A stretch of 64,000 bases of DNA from Iningainema tapete BLCC-T55 (GTDB taxonomy: Bacteria; Cyanobacteriota; Cyanobacteriia; Cyanobacteriales; Nostocaceae): positions 31,475 to 95,474 of the forward strand of contig NZ_JACXAE010000084.1 in NCBI RefSeq assembly GCF_014698965.1. Direction: 5' to 3'. Position numbers and translations under genes: made by a program. Numbering within the stretch: the stretch's first letter is position 1; each line of letters starts with the position of its first letter. The notes beneath the pieces are model-generated. The model was not told where the DNA came from, searched no databases, and saw only the letters and a list, made by a program, of their open reading frames with translations. Positions 43,368 through 52,589 of the stretch are shown here, piece by piece.

Positions 43368-44309
43368 GTGATGATAAAAAAAATTACTTTACAAATAGCT
43401 ACGTGTACTTTATTACTTACCTTGTTGGTGGTGCAGCAAAGCAACGGAAATACAAGAGCCAACATACAAGGCATTATGGACAGTAATGCTAAGGTAGAAA
43501 AGTTGTCAGATGGTTTAAAGTTTACAGAAGGACCAGTTTGGGACAAGAGTGGCTTTTTACTCTTTAGCGATATCCCAGCCGATACAATTTACAAGTTAGA
43601 TAACGGTAAACTTTCTGTATTTCGTCGTCCTGCGGGCAATCCTAACGGTAATACCTTCGATGAACTTGGCAGGCTAATTACTGCTCAGCATAATCGCCAA
43701 CTTGTACGCACAGAAAAAGACGGTAAAACCACAATTTTAGCTCAAAACTTTCAAGGAAAGCGTCTCAATAGTCCAAATGATGTTGTGGTTAAGTCTGATG
43801 GTAGCATTTACTTTACTGACCCACCCTATGGTATTGATAAGGGAAAAGAAGAACTTGGTTTTTATGGCATCTACCGTTTGACACCTAATAAAAACTTGGT
43901 TTTACTTAGCAAAGAAATGGTGCGTCCTAATGGGTTAGCTTTCTCTCCAGATGAAAAAACACTGTATGTTACTGATTCGGAACAAATGCATATCCGTGCG
44001 TTTGATGTCAAGTCAGATGGTACCTTGACTAACAGCAGGATTTTTGCAGAGTTAAAAGAACCCAAAGATAAAGGAGTACCCGATGGCATGAAGGTAGATG
44101 TTAAAGGTAATATCTACTGTAGCGGTCCAGAAGGAGTGTGGGTTTTTTCGCCAAAAGGTCAACTTTTGGGCAAGATTTTTGTGCCAGAAGTGGTAACTAA
44201 TTTGGCTTGGGGCGATAAGGACTACAAAACGCTTTACATCACAGCAGGTAAAGGTGTTTACCGCATCCGCCTCAAGATCGCCGGGATACAACCAGGAAAG
44301 AGAAATTAA
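43368..44309 (+). CDS. SMP-30/gluconolactonase-like periplasmic lactonase
   Basis: The 313-residue protein starts with a signal peptide and has the six-bladed SMP-30 propeller: LSDGLKFTEGPVWDKSGFLLFSDI, RPAGNPNGNTFDELGRLI, LNSPNDVVVKSDGSIYFTDPPYG and PDGMKVDVKGNIYCSGPEGV. The metal-binding Glu of TEGPVW, the Asn of NSPNDVV and the Asp of PDGMKVD are present. It would open sugar lactones to acids. It is 59 bp downstream of the dehydrogenase. Confidence 0.88.
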   Translation: MMIKKITLQIATCTLLLTLLVVQQSNGNTRANIQGIMDSNAKVEKLSDGLKFTEGPVWDKSGFLLFSDIPADTIYKLDNGKLSVFRRPAGNPNGNTFDELGRLITAQHNRQLVRTEKDGKTTILAQNFQGKRLNSPNDVVVKSDGSIYFTDPPYGIDKGKEELGFYGIYRLTPNKNLVLLSKEMVRPNGLAFSPDEKTLYVTDSEQMHIRAFDVKSDGTLTNSRIFAELKEPKDKGVPDGMKVDVKGNIYCSGPEGVWVFSPKGQLLGKIFVPEVVTNLAWGDKDYKTLYITAGKGVYRIRLKIAGIQPGKRN

Positions 44310-44311
44310 CT

Positions 44312-44887
44312 ATGAGTGTAACTTTACAATTCCCTCCAGCGCTGAAATTTACGGATGAAGAATTTGAGGAACTTGTAAATTTTAATAAAGAGTTACGACT
44401 AGAATTAACAGAGCAAGGGGAACTTGTAATCATGTCACCCACTGGGGGAGAAACGGGAAATTATAACTTTGAACTATACATTGATTTAGGTATTTGGAAC
44501 CGTCAAAATCGCCTTGGCAAAGCATTTGATTCTTCTTGTGGTTTTAAATTGCCAAATGGTGCAACTCGTTCCCCAGATGCTGCTTGGATCAAGATGGAAA
44601 GATGGGAAGCACTTACACCAGAGCAAAGAAAGAAATTTCTGCCTTTATGTCCTGAGTTTGCTGTAGAAATAGTGTCAGAAACAGATGATGTAGAGGATAC
44701 ACGAGCAAAAATGCGGGAATATTTAGCTAATGGTTTACAGCTTGGTTGGTTAATTAATCCAAAAGAAAAGCAGGTTGAAATTTATCGTCCTAATCAAGAG
44801 GTAGAAATTTTACAGTCACCTAAAACTTTATCAGGCGAGAATGTTCTACCAGGTTTTGTTTTAGATTTGCAGTCAATTTTTAGTTAA
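44312..44887 (+). CDS. Uma2/DUF820-family restriction-endonuclease-like protein
   Basis: The 191-residue protein has the Uma2 pattern: LTEQGELVIMSPTGGETGNYNFELYIDLG, SPDAAWIKMERWEALT, PEFAVEIVSETDD and ANGLQLGWLINPKEKQVEIYRP. The Asp...Glu-x-Val core matches the PD-(D/E)xK nuclease fold. The family is highly expanded in cyanobacteria and its role is unclear. The start is 2 bp after the lactonase stop. Confidence 0.85.
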   Translation: MSVTLQFPPALKFTDEEFEELVNFNKELRLELTEQGELVIMSPTGGETGNYNFELYIDLGIWNRQNRLGKAFDSSCGFKLPNGATRSPDAAWIKMERWEALTPEQRKKFLPLCPEFAVEIVSETDDVEDTRAKMREYLANGLQLGWLINPKEKQVEIYRPNQEVEILQSPKTLSGENVLPGFVLDLQSIFS

Positions 44888-45028
44888 ATAGCAAAATTCG
44901 AGTGAAACAAGCCCAAGAGTTTGTAAAGGTAGTGTAAGCTGTATTGCCCTTATAGGCGAATGGCAGTTTACGATGTAGAAATGAGTGCTAGTAAAAGAAG
45001 CCGTTTTTAAACAACACGAGGAAGTTGC

Positions 45029-45313
45029 ATGAGAACCATTGAAACAACCGTAACAGTAACAGATGACCAACAAATTATCATTACATTGCCATCGGATATA
45101 ATCCCTGGTAAACACCGAGTTGTGCTGGTGATTGATGAAACGCCACTACCACTTGATATCGCTCCTGCCAAACCACCAATCAAATTGAATGTAGGTGAGT
45201 GGAAAAATTGGTCGCCTGAGTGTAATTTCCACAGAGAAGATATTTATGATGTAGCTGATTTTAGTCGTTTTTCTACATTAATTCAGATTTTCCCCTTGGA
45301 GGTGAATTCATGA
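45029..45313 (+). CDS. AbrB-like antitoxin protein
   Basis: The 94-residue protein starts MRTIETTVTVTDDQQIIITLPSDIIPGKHRVVLVIDE. The N-terminal strand pattern with LPSDI.PG recalls an AbrB/SpoVT-like swapped hairpin in cyanobacterial antitoxins. A Trp-rich C-terminus may bind a toxin. The next reading frame (45310) is only a short fragment, so the toxin partner appears to be lost. Confidence 0.55.
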   Translation: MRTIETTVTVTDDQQIIITLPSDIIPGKHRVVLVIDETPLPLDIAPAKPPIKLNVGEWKNWSPECNFHREDIYDVADFSRFSTLIQIFPLEVNS

Positions 45314-45399
45314 ATCAACCTAACTTTGCTATAATGCCTAACTGGAGTTCAATAGAAGCAGGATTTTTGAGACTAACCCGCCAAATGCAGTTGGGGTAA
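45310..45399 (+). pseudogene. Short fragment after the AbrB-like gene
   Basis: A 29-codon reading frame overlaps the AbrB-like stop by 4 bp (ATGA), as toxin genes do. It encodes MNQPNFAIMPNWSSIEAGFL and stops at a TAA. It is too short to be a toxin and is probably the start of a lost partner gene. Confidence 0.35.
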
Positions 45400-45473
45400 G
45401 TGTCAGGATTGCTGGTTTCTGAATCAAAAAGCGCGTTGGGTGTTGGAGAAATGTTGTGTAAGGAGAAGTAACA

Positions 45474-45719
45474 ATGACGCAACTAGTAATAGAAAATATC
45501 GATTCAATTATTATCGAAAAGCTAAAAATTCGTGCTCAACAACAAGGTAGAACTTTGTCAGCCGAATTAAAAGCAATTTTGGAGGAGGCGGCTCAAGGAA
45601 TTGATCAAGCGGCGGTAAAAACGGCAGCATGGGAAAGAATTGATCGAGAGCGGGCTAAGTATGCTGGTAAAATCTTCAGCGATAGTGTGGAACTTTTGCG
45701 AGAGGACAGACAGCGTTGA
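45474..45719 (+). CDS. VapB-type (FitA-like) ribbon-helix-helix antitoxin
   Basis: The 81-residue protein starts MTQLVIENIDSIIIEKLKIRAQQQGRTLSAELKAILEEA, the ribbon-helix-helix pattern of FitA-like antitoxins. It binds its own operator and, via the C-terminus, the PIN toxin. It overlaps the toxin gene start by 4 bp (TTGA). Confidence 0.8.
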   Translation: MTQLVIENIDSIIIEKLKIRAQQQGRTLSAELKAILEEAAQGIDQAAVKTAAWERIDRERAKYAGKIFSDSVELLREDRQR

Positions 45720-46138
45720 GTCAATTTGTCGTAGATGCCAATGTTGCAATTAAATGGGTAGTGCCGGAAATTTATTCTGATGGTGCACTTCGGTTGCGAA
45801 ATGTTAACTATACTCTCTTAGTGCCAGATTTCTTTTTTCCAGAAATTGGAAATATTCTGTGGAAGCGGGTTCGTCGTGGTGAAACAACCCTAGAAAATGC
45901 TCAGAAGGATTTAACTGCATTGATGGGGCTTAGCTTAGAGTTACATCCCTCTTTGCTACTTATGCCACAGGCGCTTGAGATTGGGGTAAGAATACAGCAA
46001 GCTGTTTATGACTGTGTTTACTTGGCGCTTGCTGTTACTCACGGATGTCAAATGGTTACAGCCGATGAAAGGTTTTTTAATGCCCTTCAACGTGATTCAT
46101 TGGCAACTCATTTGTGCTGGGTGGAGGATTTGCCATGA
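45716..46138 (+). CDS. VapC-type PIN-domain toxin
   Basis: The 140-residue PIN protein starts with TTG: MSQFVVDANVAIKWVVPE has the first Asp, LVPDFFFPEIGNILWKRV has the Glu, and AVYDCVYLALAVTHGCQMVTADERFF has the acidic C-terminal motif. All four metal-site positions are kept. It probably cleaves RNA. Its last 31 bp overlap the convergent isomerase gene's end. Confidence 0.9.
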   Translation: MSQFVVDANVAIKWVVPEIYSDGALRLRNVNYTLLVPDFFFPEIGNILWKRVRRGETTLENAQKDLTALMGLSLELHPSLLLMPQALEIGVRIQQAVYDCVYLALAVTHGCQMVTADERFFNALQRDSLATHLCWVEDLP

Positions 46139-46977
46139 AGTATAGTGCCAATTGATTTCCCATGACTCATTATGGCAACATCCTGGGTAGAAATTAGGGC
46201 AGCTATGTGCTTGTACTCTTGCTGCACAACTGAGACAGGCAAGCGATTCAATCGACTCTCTAGCACAATGGGAACCCCAGTTGGAAATTTAGCAATCTGC
46301 GACACCCACCAGGTTTGCGGTGTAATGCGGGAGTGGATGTCCCGCCGTCCATCATTGTCGGAGATGTGAATCTCTAACAGACGCTCGGATGGGAGTTCCA
46401 ACAATTGCTCAAGACTTTGCAAGCTGCGGTGATGCCAGATGTTAAGGTGTGCTAAGTCAACAACCAGCTTAATCTCAGGAGCATCCTGGCAAAACTGAGC
46501 AACTTCCTCTGCATTGTCTAAAAGATACTTTTTAGAACTGGTGGGAAGTGTTGGATACATTGTTTCGACACCAAGAACAATGCCTCGCTCTTGGCAAAGT
46601 TGGTGGAGACAATGGACGTTTTCCAGAAATTTTGCATACGCAGATGAGCGATCGCTTGTAGTAAGAAAATCCCCACCATGCACAGAGTAGGCTGTGATTC
46701 CATGACTTGCCAACCAGTCTGTGAGTCGCTGGAAATATTTCCAATCTTGGGGTTCGGCTAGATTGAAGGGATGATGGCGAGCGCTCCACACAAAGGCGTG
46801 ATGCGCTCGATATACCATCCCTTGTTGCCTAAAATCCTCGATTGCCTGCACTGCGTCGGTATCGGGTATTGAACCGATCGCTAGTTCAACATACCGAATT
46901 CCAGCTTCCCAAAACACCGTCAATGCTTCACGGGTTGTCACTCCACCGTAAGCAGACAAACTGAGATACAACTCCAT
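46108..46977 (-). CDS. Sugar phosphate isomerase/epimerase-like TIM barrel protein
   Basis: The 289-residue protein belongs to the xylose-isomerase-like TIM-barrel (AP endonuclease family 2) superfamily. Motifs include IRYVELAIGS, TAYSVHGGDFL, GIVLGVETMYPT, LVVDLAHLNIWHH, LLEIHISDNDGRRDIHSRI and VPIVLESRLN. Acidic and His residues for a metal site are in VETM, VDLAH, HISDND and LESR. Substrate is unknown. Its start codon overlaps the stop of the gene at 46977-47669 (TAATG), so the two form an operon. A partial diverged copy is at 51441-51547. Confidence 0.8.
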   Translation of the reverse strand: MELYLSLSAYGGVTTREALTVFWEAGIRYVELAIGSIPDTDAVQAIEDFRQQGMVYRAHHAFVWSARHHPFNLAEPQDWKYFQRLTDWLASHGITAYSVHGGDFLTTSDRSSAYAKFLENVHCLHQLCQERGIVLGVETMYPTLPTSSKKYLLDNAEEVAQFCQDAPEIKLVVDLAHLNIWHHRSLQSLEQLLELPSERLLEIHISDNDGRRDIHSRITPQTWWVSQIAKFPTGVPIVLESRLNRLPVSVVQQEYKHIAALISTQDVAIMSHGKSIGTILHGKSSTQHK

Positions 46978-47669
46978 TAGTCTTCCTGTAGTGATGTAAA
47001 TTCAAAGCTTGCAGTTCTGGGTGTGAGGGCAAACAGAGTACTAGCATACCCCACCAACACGCTCAATTCCTGAGACAACTGATTTCTTTGCGCTTCTGGA
47101 TACTCTATCTCTGTGAGCAAGTCATCTACATCGTCTGATATGTAGTAGTCAATCTGCTCTTTAAGAGAAGATTCTCTGTGTTCATTCAAGTTGTATGTAC
47201 GTTTGTAAGGCACTTCAATCTGACGCTCAGCATCACCTATCCGCAAAGACAGGGAATAGCTGTACAGAATATGAGTGCGCTCATCATCATAGGCGTAAGG
47301 ATCTTCCTGCGTCTGGTAGTTGCTTAAACCTATCGGTACGAGCGTTGCCAATAACCAGGTAGTTGGATCGTCTGCGATGGTAGACTCAGATTGCCGATAC
47401 CAGCGATCGCTCTTAATCTGTTTCAACTCCTGTACAAACGCTCTCAATTCCGATGTCGGCAACAAACATCTCGCATCGGTAGCGAGGGCATCAGTAATGC
47501 GTTTGAGTTCTATCGCCTGTGCTTCCACCAGTGCCTGTTCTCTTGAGCGAAGTTCTTGCATTCGTGCCTGTACTTGTTGTTGCAAGGCTGCGATCTCTGG
47601 ATCGAATCGGCTGGCATGATTTTGCACCAATGCTTGATAACTCGAAAGCAGCGAATCAGAATTTGTCAT
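46977..47669 (-). CDS. Coiled-coil protein of unknown function
   Basis: The protein is 230 residues from the ATG at 47669, with GAGG about 5 nt upstream. Residues about 25-75 are a coiled coil (EIAALQQQVQARMQELRSREQALVEAQ). The C-terminal part (ILYSYSLSLRIGDAERQIEVPYKRTYNL, EQIDYYISDDVDDLLTEIEYP) is a mixed alpha/beta domain. No family is recognised. It is translationally coupled to the isomerase-like gene, so a shared function is likely. Confidence 0.55.
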   Translation of the reverse strand: MTNSDSLLSSYQALVQNHASRFDPEIAALQQQVQARMQELRSREQALVEAQAIELKRITDALATDARCLLPTSELRAFVQELKQIKSDRWYRQSESTIADDPTTWLLATLVPIGLSNYQTQEDPYAYDDERTHILYSYSLSLRIGDAERQIEVPYKRTYNLNEHRESSLKEQIDYYISDDVDDLLTEIEYPEAQRNQLSQELSVLVGYASTLFALTPRTASFEFTSLQED

Positions 47670-47890
47670 GGCATTCCTCACTTCAACAGTGCGAATTGTT
47701 AATGACTATTGCAGTTAGCAATTTCTGCCAACCATCTTAATAGTTCCTTTGTACTATACCACGGTTCAATTCATTGGACAATCACTACCCTAACAGGCTC
47801 AGAAGAATGGAATCAGGATATTAAACTATTTGAATTAGCGAGAATAGACTTTTAATTAGGCGCATCGCAAAAGTGTAAAAAGCTTGATTA

Positions 47891-47946
47891 CCCTCATCCC
47901 CTAACCCCTTCTCCCAAACCTGGGAGAAGGGGTTAGGGGATGAGGG
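47891..47946. terminator. Perfect 26-bp-arm hairpin (dispersed repeat) after the next gene
   Basis: The arms run 47891-47916 (CCCTCATCCCCTAACCCCTT then CTCCCA) and 47921-47946 and are exact complements around the 4-nt loop AACC. It is 14 bp downstream of the stop of the minus-strand gene at 47961. It has no T-tract, but as RNA would be very stable. It is a known type of dispersed cyanobacterial repeat. Confidence 0.7.
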
Positions 47947-47960
47947 CAAACCGCCCAGAG

Positions 47961-48353
47961 TTATCGAATTACCTGCATCCTTGTAATTAAAGTGACTTGC
48001 TTGCTTTTGCCACAGGGTTCAGCACTTTGGCAATCGTTGATTCGCCCTTGTTCATAGGATAAGCGCACTCTATTGTTTAAGAAAGTTTTTTCTTTAGCAC
48101 AAATTTCAAAATTTGCATAAACACTTTGATACACTTTTCCTTTTTGATCTACTAACGTGACGTAACATGCGTTGTCGCCATTGTCCATGCTTTTGACTGT
48201 GGCGATTTGTAATCCTTTGACTGATTTCTGTGCTACTACAGCAGTAGGGGTTAGAAAAAAGTGTAAGGCAAAGACAGATACAGATAAACCCAAGACTGAC
48301 AAGCAGAAGGGGATTTTTTGCTCTTTGATTACTTTCTGACTTTGATCTGACAT
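47961..48353 (-). CDS. Membrane-anchored or secreted unknown protein
   Basis: The protein is 130 residues from the ATG at 48353 (MSDQSQKVIKEQ), preferred over 48386. A hydrophobic segment (CLSVLGLSVSVFALHFFLTPTAVVAQ) is a signal peptide or anchor. The exported part has four Cys (DNACYV, FEICAK, NDCQSAEPCGK), likely disulfides, and short beta-strands. No family is recognised. It lies 444 bp from the phosphatase gene on the opposite strand. Confidence 0.55.
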   Translation of the reverse strand: MSDQSQKVIKEQKIPFCLSVLGLSVSVFALHFFLTPTAVVAQKSVKGLQIATVKSMDNGDNACYVTLVDQKGKVYQSVYANFEICAKEKTFLNNRVRLSYEQGRINDCQSAEPCGKSKQVTLITRMQVIR

Positions 48354-48386
48354 GGTTAAGTACTCCACCGCTACGAAATAGTACAA

Positions 48387-48830
48387 TTCTATACTGAAAA
48401 AAATATAAATTAACTCAGTAGTATATCTGATGTATGGAGTAGTAAATATTCAATTAAGAATGGTTTTCCTTCTTGTGAATTTTCTTCAATTTTTAACTAC
48501 TGCTTAATATTTCATTATTTAACTACACAAAAGATAATTAAATGCTTTAAATTTGTTTTTAATACATCTTTGCACAGATGTATAAATAATCTGTTTCTTT
48601 TGATGGTTGTACCTTACTCCTTTTTTTAAGGATAATTTCCCATCTTTTTAACTAAGCAAATAATTATCTTGATTATGAGATTATGAGAATCATTTTCATG
48701 TGCTTCTTAACTTAAATATGATAACTATTTAACTTAATGTTATTCTTGCCAAGAAGTTAAAAACATACAATGAACGAAGGCATTTTTCCGAACTTTTGAA
48801 CGGAAAAAATTAAGTTAGATAAGGATAAAG
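48387..48830. other. AT-rich intergenic region with a PHO-box-like site
   Basis: Most of the region is AT-rich without a gene. A PHO-box-like pattern is at 48706-48735, about 95 bp before the phosphatase start. Confidence 0.5.
48706..48735 (+). promoter_or_regulatory. PHO-box-like direct repeat
   Basis: CTTAACTT (48706-48713), then 3 nt, a degenerate 8-mer TATGATAA (48717-48724), 3 nt, and TTTAACTT (48728-48735). This matches the cyanobacterial PHO-box spacing (8-mers at 11-bp intervals, YTTAAYYW type) in the first and third units. It is 95 bp upstream of an alkaline-phosphatase-like gene, as expected for PhoB/SphR control. Confidence 0.5.
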
Positions 48831-51415
48831 ATGGCTCCAAAAAATATTGTTATCTCCTTGGATGGTGCAACGTTTTCCATTCTCAAAAACTATCTAGAAA
48901 CGAATCAGCTTGAGTCAAATACAGGACTTGGTTTTCTAGCAAACACAGGAGTTTTTGTTCCCAGTACAGTCATCACTCCTTCCCTAACGGCACCTAGCCA
49001 TATTGCGATCGCCACAGGCTCAACCGCAGCTAAAAACGACATCAACGCCAACTCATTCCACCTCATCAAAAGTCCCTTCAACGAAAATATCAGCGGCTTC
49101 GGGGCACCGATTGGCGGATACGATGCTTTGCATGGCGACGCTCATGAAAGTGAAGATCCCACTGCCGAACCCTTGTGGGTGCGTTTGCGAGAAGCAGGTA
49201 AGACAGTCGTTGCTGCCACTTTTCCTGGTGCTGATGGTGTTGATGTCAGACTACCCGGTGTTGAAGGGACACCAATCATACAATCCAAGGACATCCGAAC
49301 CGTTGATTACACGATTCCCTTTGGTGTATTTGGCGGCATAGGAGCGAGAGGATTTAGCCTCAATGCCGGTCAATTCACAATTGATCCAACCCTAGCAACG
49401 AATGGACTTGCTACTCTGGGAATTACATCATTTAGTGACGTGAAGGTTGCCCAGTTAGAAACAATTCCTGCACAAGGAACTGGCAGTCTTGTGGGGGGCA
49501 GTAGCAATCCTTACAGTCTACAGATTGCCGCTATTGATACAACCAACGACGATATTATCAATTATAACGAGTTAGTTGTTTTCGATGCAAATCGTGGTAT
49601 TGAAAGACCTTTCCAACCGCCTTCAACTGGATCGGCATTTTTAAACACTGATAACCAAACAATCAGCCCATTCTTCTTTGAAAGTAGTAACAACAAAGTA
49701 GGAGCATCCTTTCTCCTCACCAATCTAGCTCCAGATCTTTCCACAGTTCGAATACTGCGGACTTCAGCAAATTACATCCCCCGTCCGGTAGAGAGTCCAG
49801 GAGTAATTGCCAATGTTGACGATATAAACAACAACGTTGGCTTTTGGCAACCGCAACCCGACTTCCGCATTGCCCAACGTGTTGCACCTGGACTCAATGA
49901 CTTTCCCGATATAGAATTGGAAGCAGCTTATGAGGACTTGGTAGAAACCTTTGTGCCATACCAAACCGATGTCCTCTTGAGAGCGATCGCGCAAAATCCT
50001 GATGCCGATCTAGTTCTGGGCTACGTTGAGCAACCAGATGGTTCCGGGCATCAGTTCTTGTTGACCGATCCACGTCAGCCAACCGATCCCAGTAATCCCA
50101 ACTCCATTGGTACAGGTCAAGACCAGGCTAAGATCGAGCGTTACGCTAATTATGTCCTAAATGCTTACAAGACGGTTAGTGATGCAGTGCAACGTGTGAT
50201 TGATACCGTAGGCACAGACAGTAATGGGCTTCCCAACAGCAACATTATTATCACATCCGATCACGGTTTTGCACCGTTCCATACTGCAGTCAACATGAAT
50301 ATATCCTGGCTAACGCTGGGTTTGATCCAAATCAAGTACGAGCTGTGACTAGTGGTCCTGCGGTAAACATTTATATCAACGTTAAGGGACGAGAGCCAAA
50401 TGGGGTCGTTGAGCCTAGCGAGTATAAGGAATTGCAACAACGGATTTTGCAAACCCTGAACAGCTTGCAAGACACTAATCCCAATTATGCTTTGCAAGGA
50501 GCAGTTCCCCTTTTTAATAATGTCTACGAGCGATCTGTTTCTGATAACCCCTCTGTAGAAGAGATTATCACCGCTTCCAGTGATTTCATCGGTCAAGACA
50601 CTGGTGACGTTTTTGCTCTCTTGAGTGTAGGCTATAACTTCGATGGGTTCCAACCATCTGTGCTGCGTAAAGATGACGCTGTACCGACACAAGGTCAACC
50701 CATCCTCTCTGTACCAACCTTTTACGGAGCGCATGGCTACGATCCCACTCTACCAGAGATGCAAGCAATCTTCCTTGCTGCTGGACCTGATTTTAATTCC
50801 AACGTTCTTCCCGGACTCAATGAAGTTCGCAGTATTGATATCGCCCCAACAATTCTAGACTTACTAGATGTTGAACCCGCTCCAACCATTCAAGGTCAGT
50901 CGATTTTCGCACAGAATACAGCCGTAGGTACACTCGCACCGGTATTTGGCACTGCCCAGAAGGACACCTTAGAAGTCAGTGGTAACAACGCATTAGTATT
51001 TGCAGGTGCTGGGGACGATCTGATTGATGCTCTTAATAGTCGTGGTGGTAATCGGGTCTACACTGGTAGCGGAAACGACACCTTGATATTGGGGAGTGGC
51101 GATCGCCTCTTTGGTGACGACGGTAATGACCGCTTCTTCGTCCAAACTGGTGGTAATAACGTCATAACTGGTGGTGTAGGCACTGATCAGTTCTGGATTG
51201 CGGTGGCAGAAATTCCAAAAGCAGTAAATACCATCACCGACTTTGTCAGTGGTGAGGATGTGATCGGAATTGCAGGTTTAGGAATTAACTTTGGGCAACT
51301 GAGTATTAGCCAAGAAGGAGAGAACACTCGGATTGCCGCTAATGGTAAAGACTTAGCTGTTTTAAGTGGCATTCAAGCCAGCAGCCTTAGTGCTCCGAAC
51401 TTCGTTTTTGTCTAA
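48831..51415 (+). pseudogene. Frameshifted phosphodiesterase/alkaline phosphatase-like protein with RTX-like tail
   Basis: Two adjacent frames (48831-50348 and 50345-51415) form one gene split by a 1-bp loss near 50299. The first frame has the type I phosphodiesterase/nucleotide pyrophosphatase core: NIVISLDGATFSIL, STVITPSLTAPSHIAIATGS, and IIITSDHGFAPFH with the metal-site Asp-His. The corrected join reads NMN to ILANAGFDPNQVRAVTSGPA. The end has VPTFYGAHGYDPTLPEMQAIFLAAGPDF (second metal-site His) and a C-terminal region of RTX-like Gly/Asp repeats (AGDDLIDAL, GSGNDTLILG, DDGNDRFF). RTX tails bind calcium and mark type I secretion. A PHO-box-like site is upstream. Confidence 0.85.
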
Positions 51416-51440
51416 TTTAAAGTTCTTCCCCCCAAGCCGT

Positions 51441-51547
51441 AATTCCATGACTTGCCAACGAATCTGTGAGTTGCTGGAAATAATTCCAGTATTGTGGTTC
51501 AGCTAGATTAAAAGGATAGTGGCGAGCGCTCCACACAAAGGCGTGAT
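51441..51547 (-). pseudogene. Fragment of a copy of the sugar isomerase-like gene
   Basis: These 107 bp align ungapped with about 46696-46802 (inside the isomerase-like gene) with 12 mismatches by eye (about 89% identical). It ends at a sharp edge on the right, 8 bp before the SpoIIM stop. No start or reading frame of gene length exists. Confidence 0.85.
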
Positions 51548-51554
51548 TGTTTCC

Positions 51555-52511
51555 TTACTTCTCACGCCTTCGACCACAATACAACACCAACAGCACAAAC
51601 AATCCCAACCCAACAACATACTTCAAACCATCTGGCACACTAGGATGAGGAGAAAAAAACCCTTCAATCACACCAGCAACAACCAACATTGGCACAATAC
51701 CAAATACCAACTGCACTGCCAAAGAACCATAAAACTTTAACGCATCTCGACGACGCAACCTACCTGGAAACAAAATTGCCCTTGCCAATAAAAACCCTGC
51801 ACCACCAGCAAAAAAAATCGCAGGTAATTCCAAAGAACCGTGAGGTAAAACAAACGCCCAAAACGGATAAGCAAGATTATTTTGACTCACCAAAGTAGCA
51901 ACAGCACCAATTAACAAACCATTAAACAGCATTAGATAAGTTGTGTACGCCCCAACAGTAATACCACCAGCAACAGCCCCAAAAGACACAGACAAATTAT
52001 TAATCATAATACTGCTAGAAGCCAAAGGTTCAGTGCCAACAATTGACCCCATCCACAATTTACGCTCATCTCGTACCGTTCTAATTAAATGATCTGGTAC
52101 AATGAGTGACATAAAAGTTGGATCTTGCCACGCATACCACCAAGCAACTAAAACCCCTACCAAAAATATGGTAGTGGCAGCAGCGATATAAAGAAATGTC
52201 TGCTGCACCACCGATGGTAATCCCCAAGAATAAAACTCCACCACAGCTTGCCATTCCTGTCGTCGCGAACCTTGATAAATCTGCGTATAGCCTCTAGTTG
52301 TTAATAATTGTAAATTTTGTATTAAAGTGTTGCCAACTTGTTGGGTACGGGCGCGTGCCAAATCAGCCGCCACTGAACGGTACAAACTTGCTAATTCCCT
52401 AATTTCTGTTGCCGACAGCGTTTTTAGTCCTTTTTTCTCTACTTTAGTTAATAAAGCGTCCAAACGCTGCCAATCAGGTTCTCGTCGCGCAATCCAACGT
52501 TGAATATTCAT
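51555..52511 (-). CDS. SpoIIM family membrane protein
   Basis: The 318-residue protein has an N-terminal cytosolic helical part (LSATEIRELASLYRSVAADLARART) and several membrane segments (LYIAAATTIFLVGVLVAWWYA, FNGLLIGAVATLVSQ, FLLARAILF, LVFGIVPMLVVAGVIEGF). The FGAVAGGITVGAYTTYLMLFNGLLIG and LPHGSLELPAIFFAGGAGFLL motifs are those of the stage II sporulation M family, also found in non-sporulating bacteria. It is divergent from the next operon, with which it is commonly clustered. Confidence 0.88.
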   Translation of the reverse strand: MNIQRWIARREPDWQRLDALLTKVEKKGLKTLSATEIRELASLYRSVAADLARARTQQVGNTLIQNLQLLTTRGYTQIYQGSRRQEWQAVVEFYSWGLPSVVQQTFLYIAAATTIFLVGVLVAWWYAWQDPTFMSLIVPDHLIRTVRDERKLWMGSIVGTEPLASSSIMINNLSVSFGAVAGGITVGAYTTYLMLFNGLLIGAVATLVSQNNLAYPFWAFVLPHGSLELPAIFFAGGAGFLLARAILFPGRLRRRDALKFYGSLAVQLVFGIVPMLVVAGVIEGFFSPHPSVPDGLKYVVGLGLFVLLVLYCGRRREK

Positions 52512-52589
52512 ATATTATGGCAACACTGGGTTTAATTTACCATAATATAGCCTCTTCTCTAGCCTTAACTTACAGGAGCGTCTCAAACT

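Noticed and set aside
48831..50348. Treating the phosphatase as two separate genes
   Set aside because: The two frames join into one continuous protein with a single base correction near 50299, and the join region reads well.
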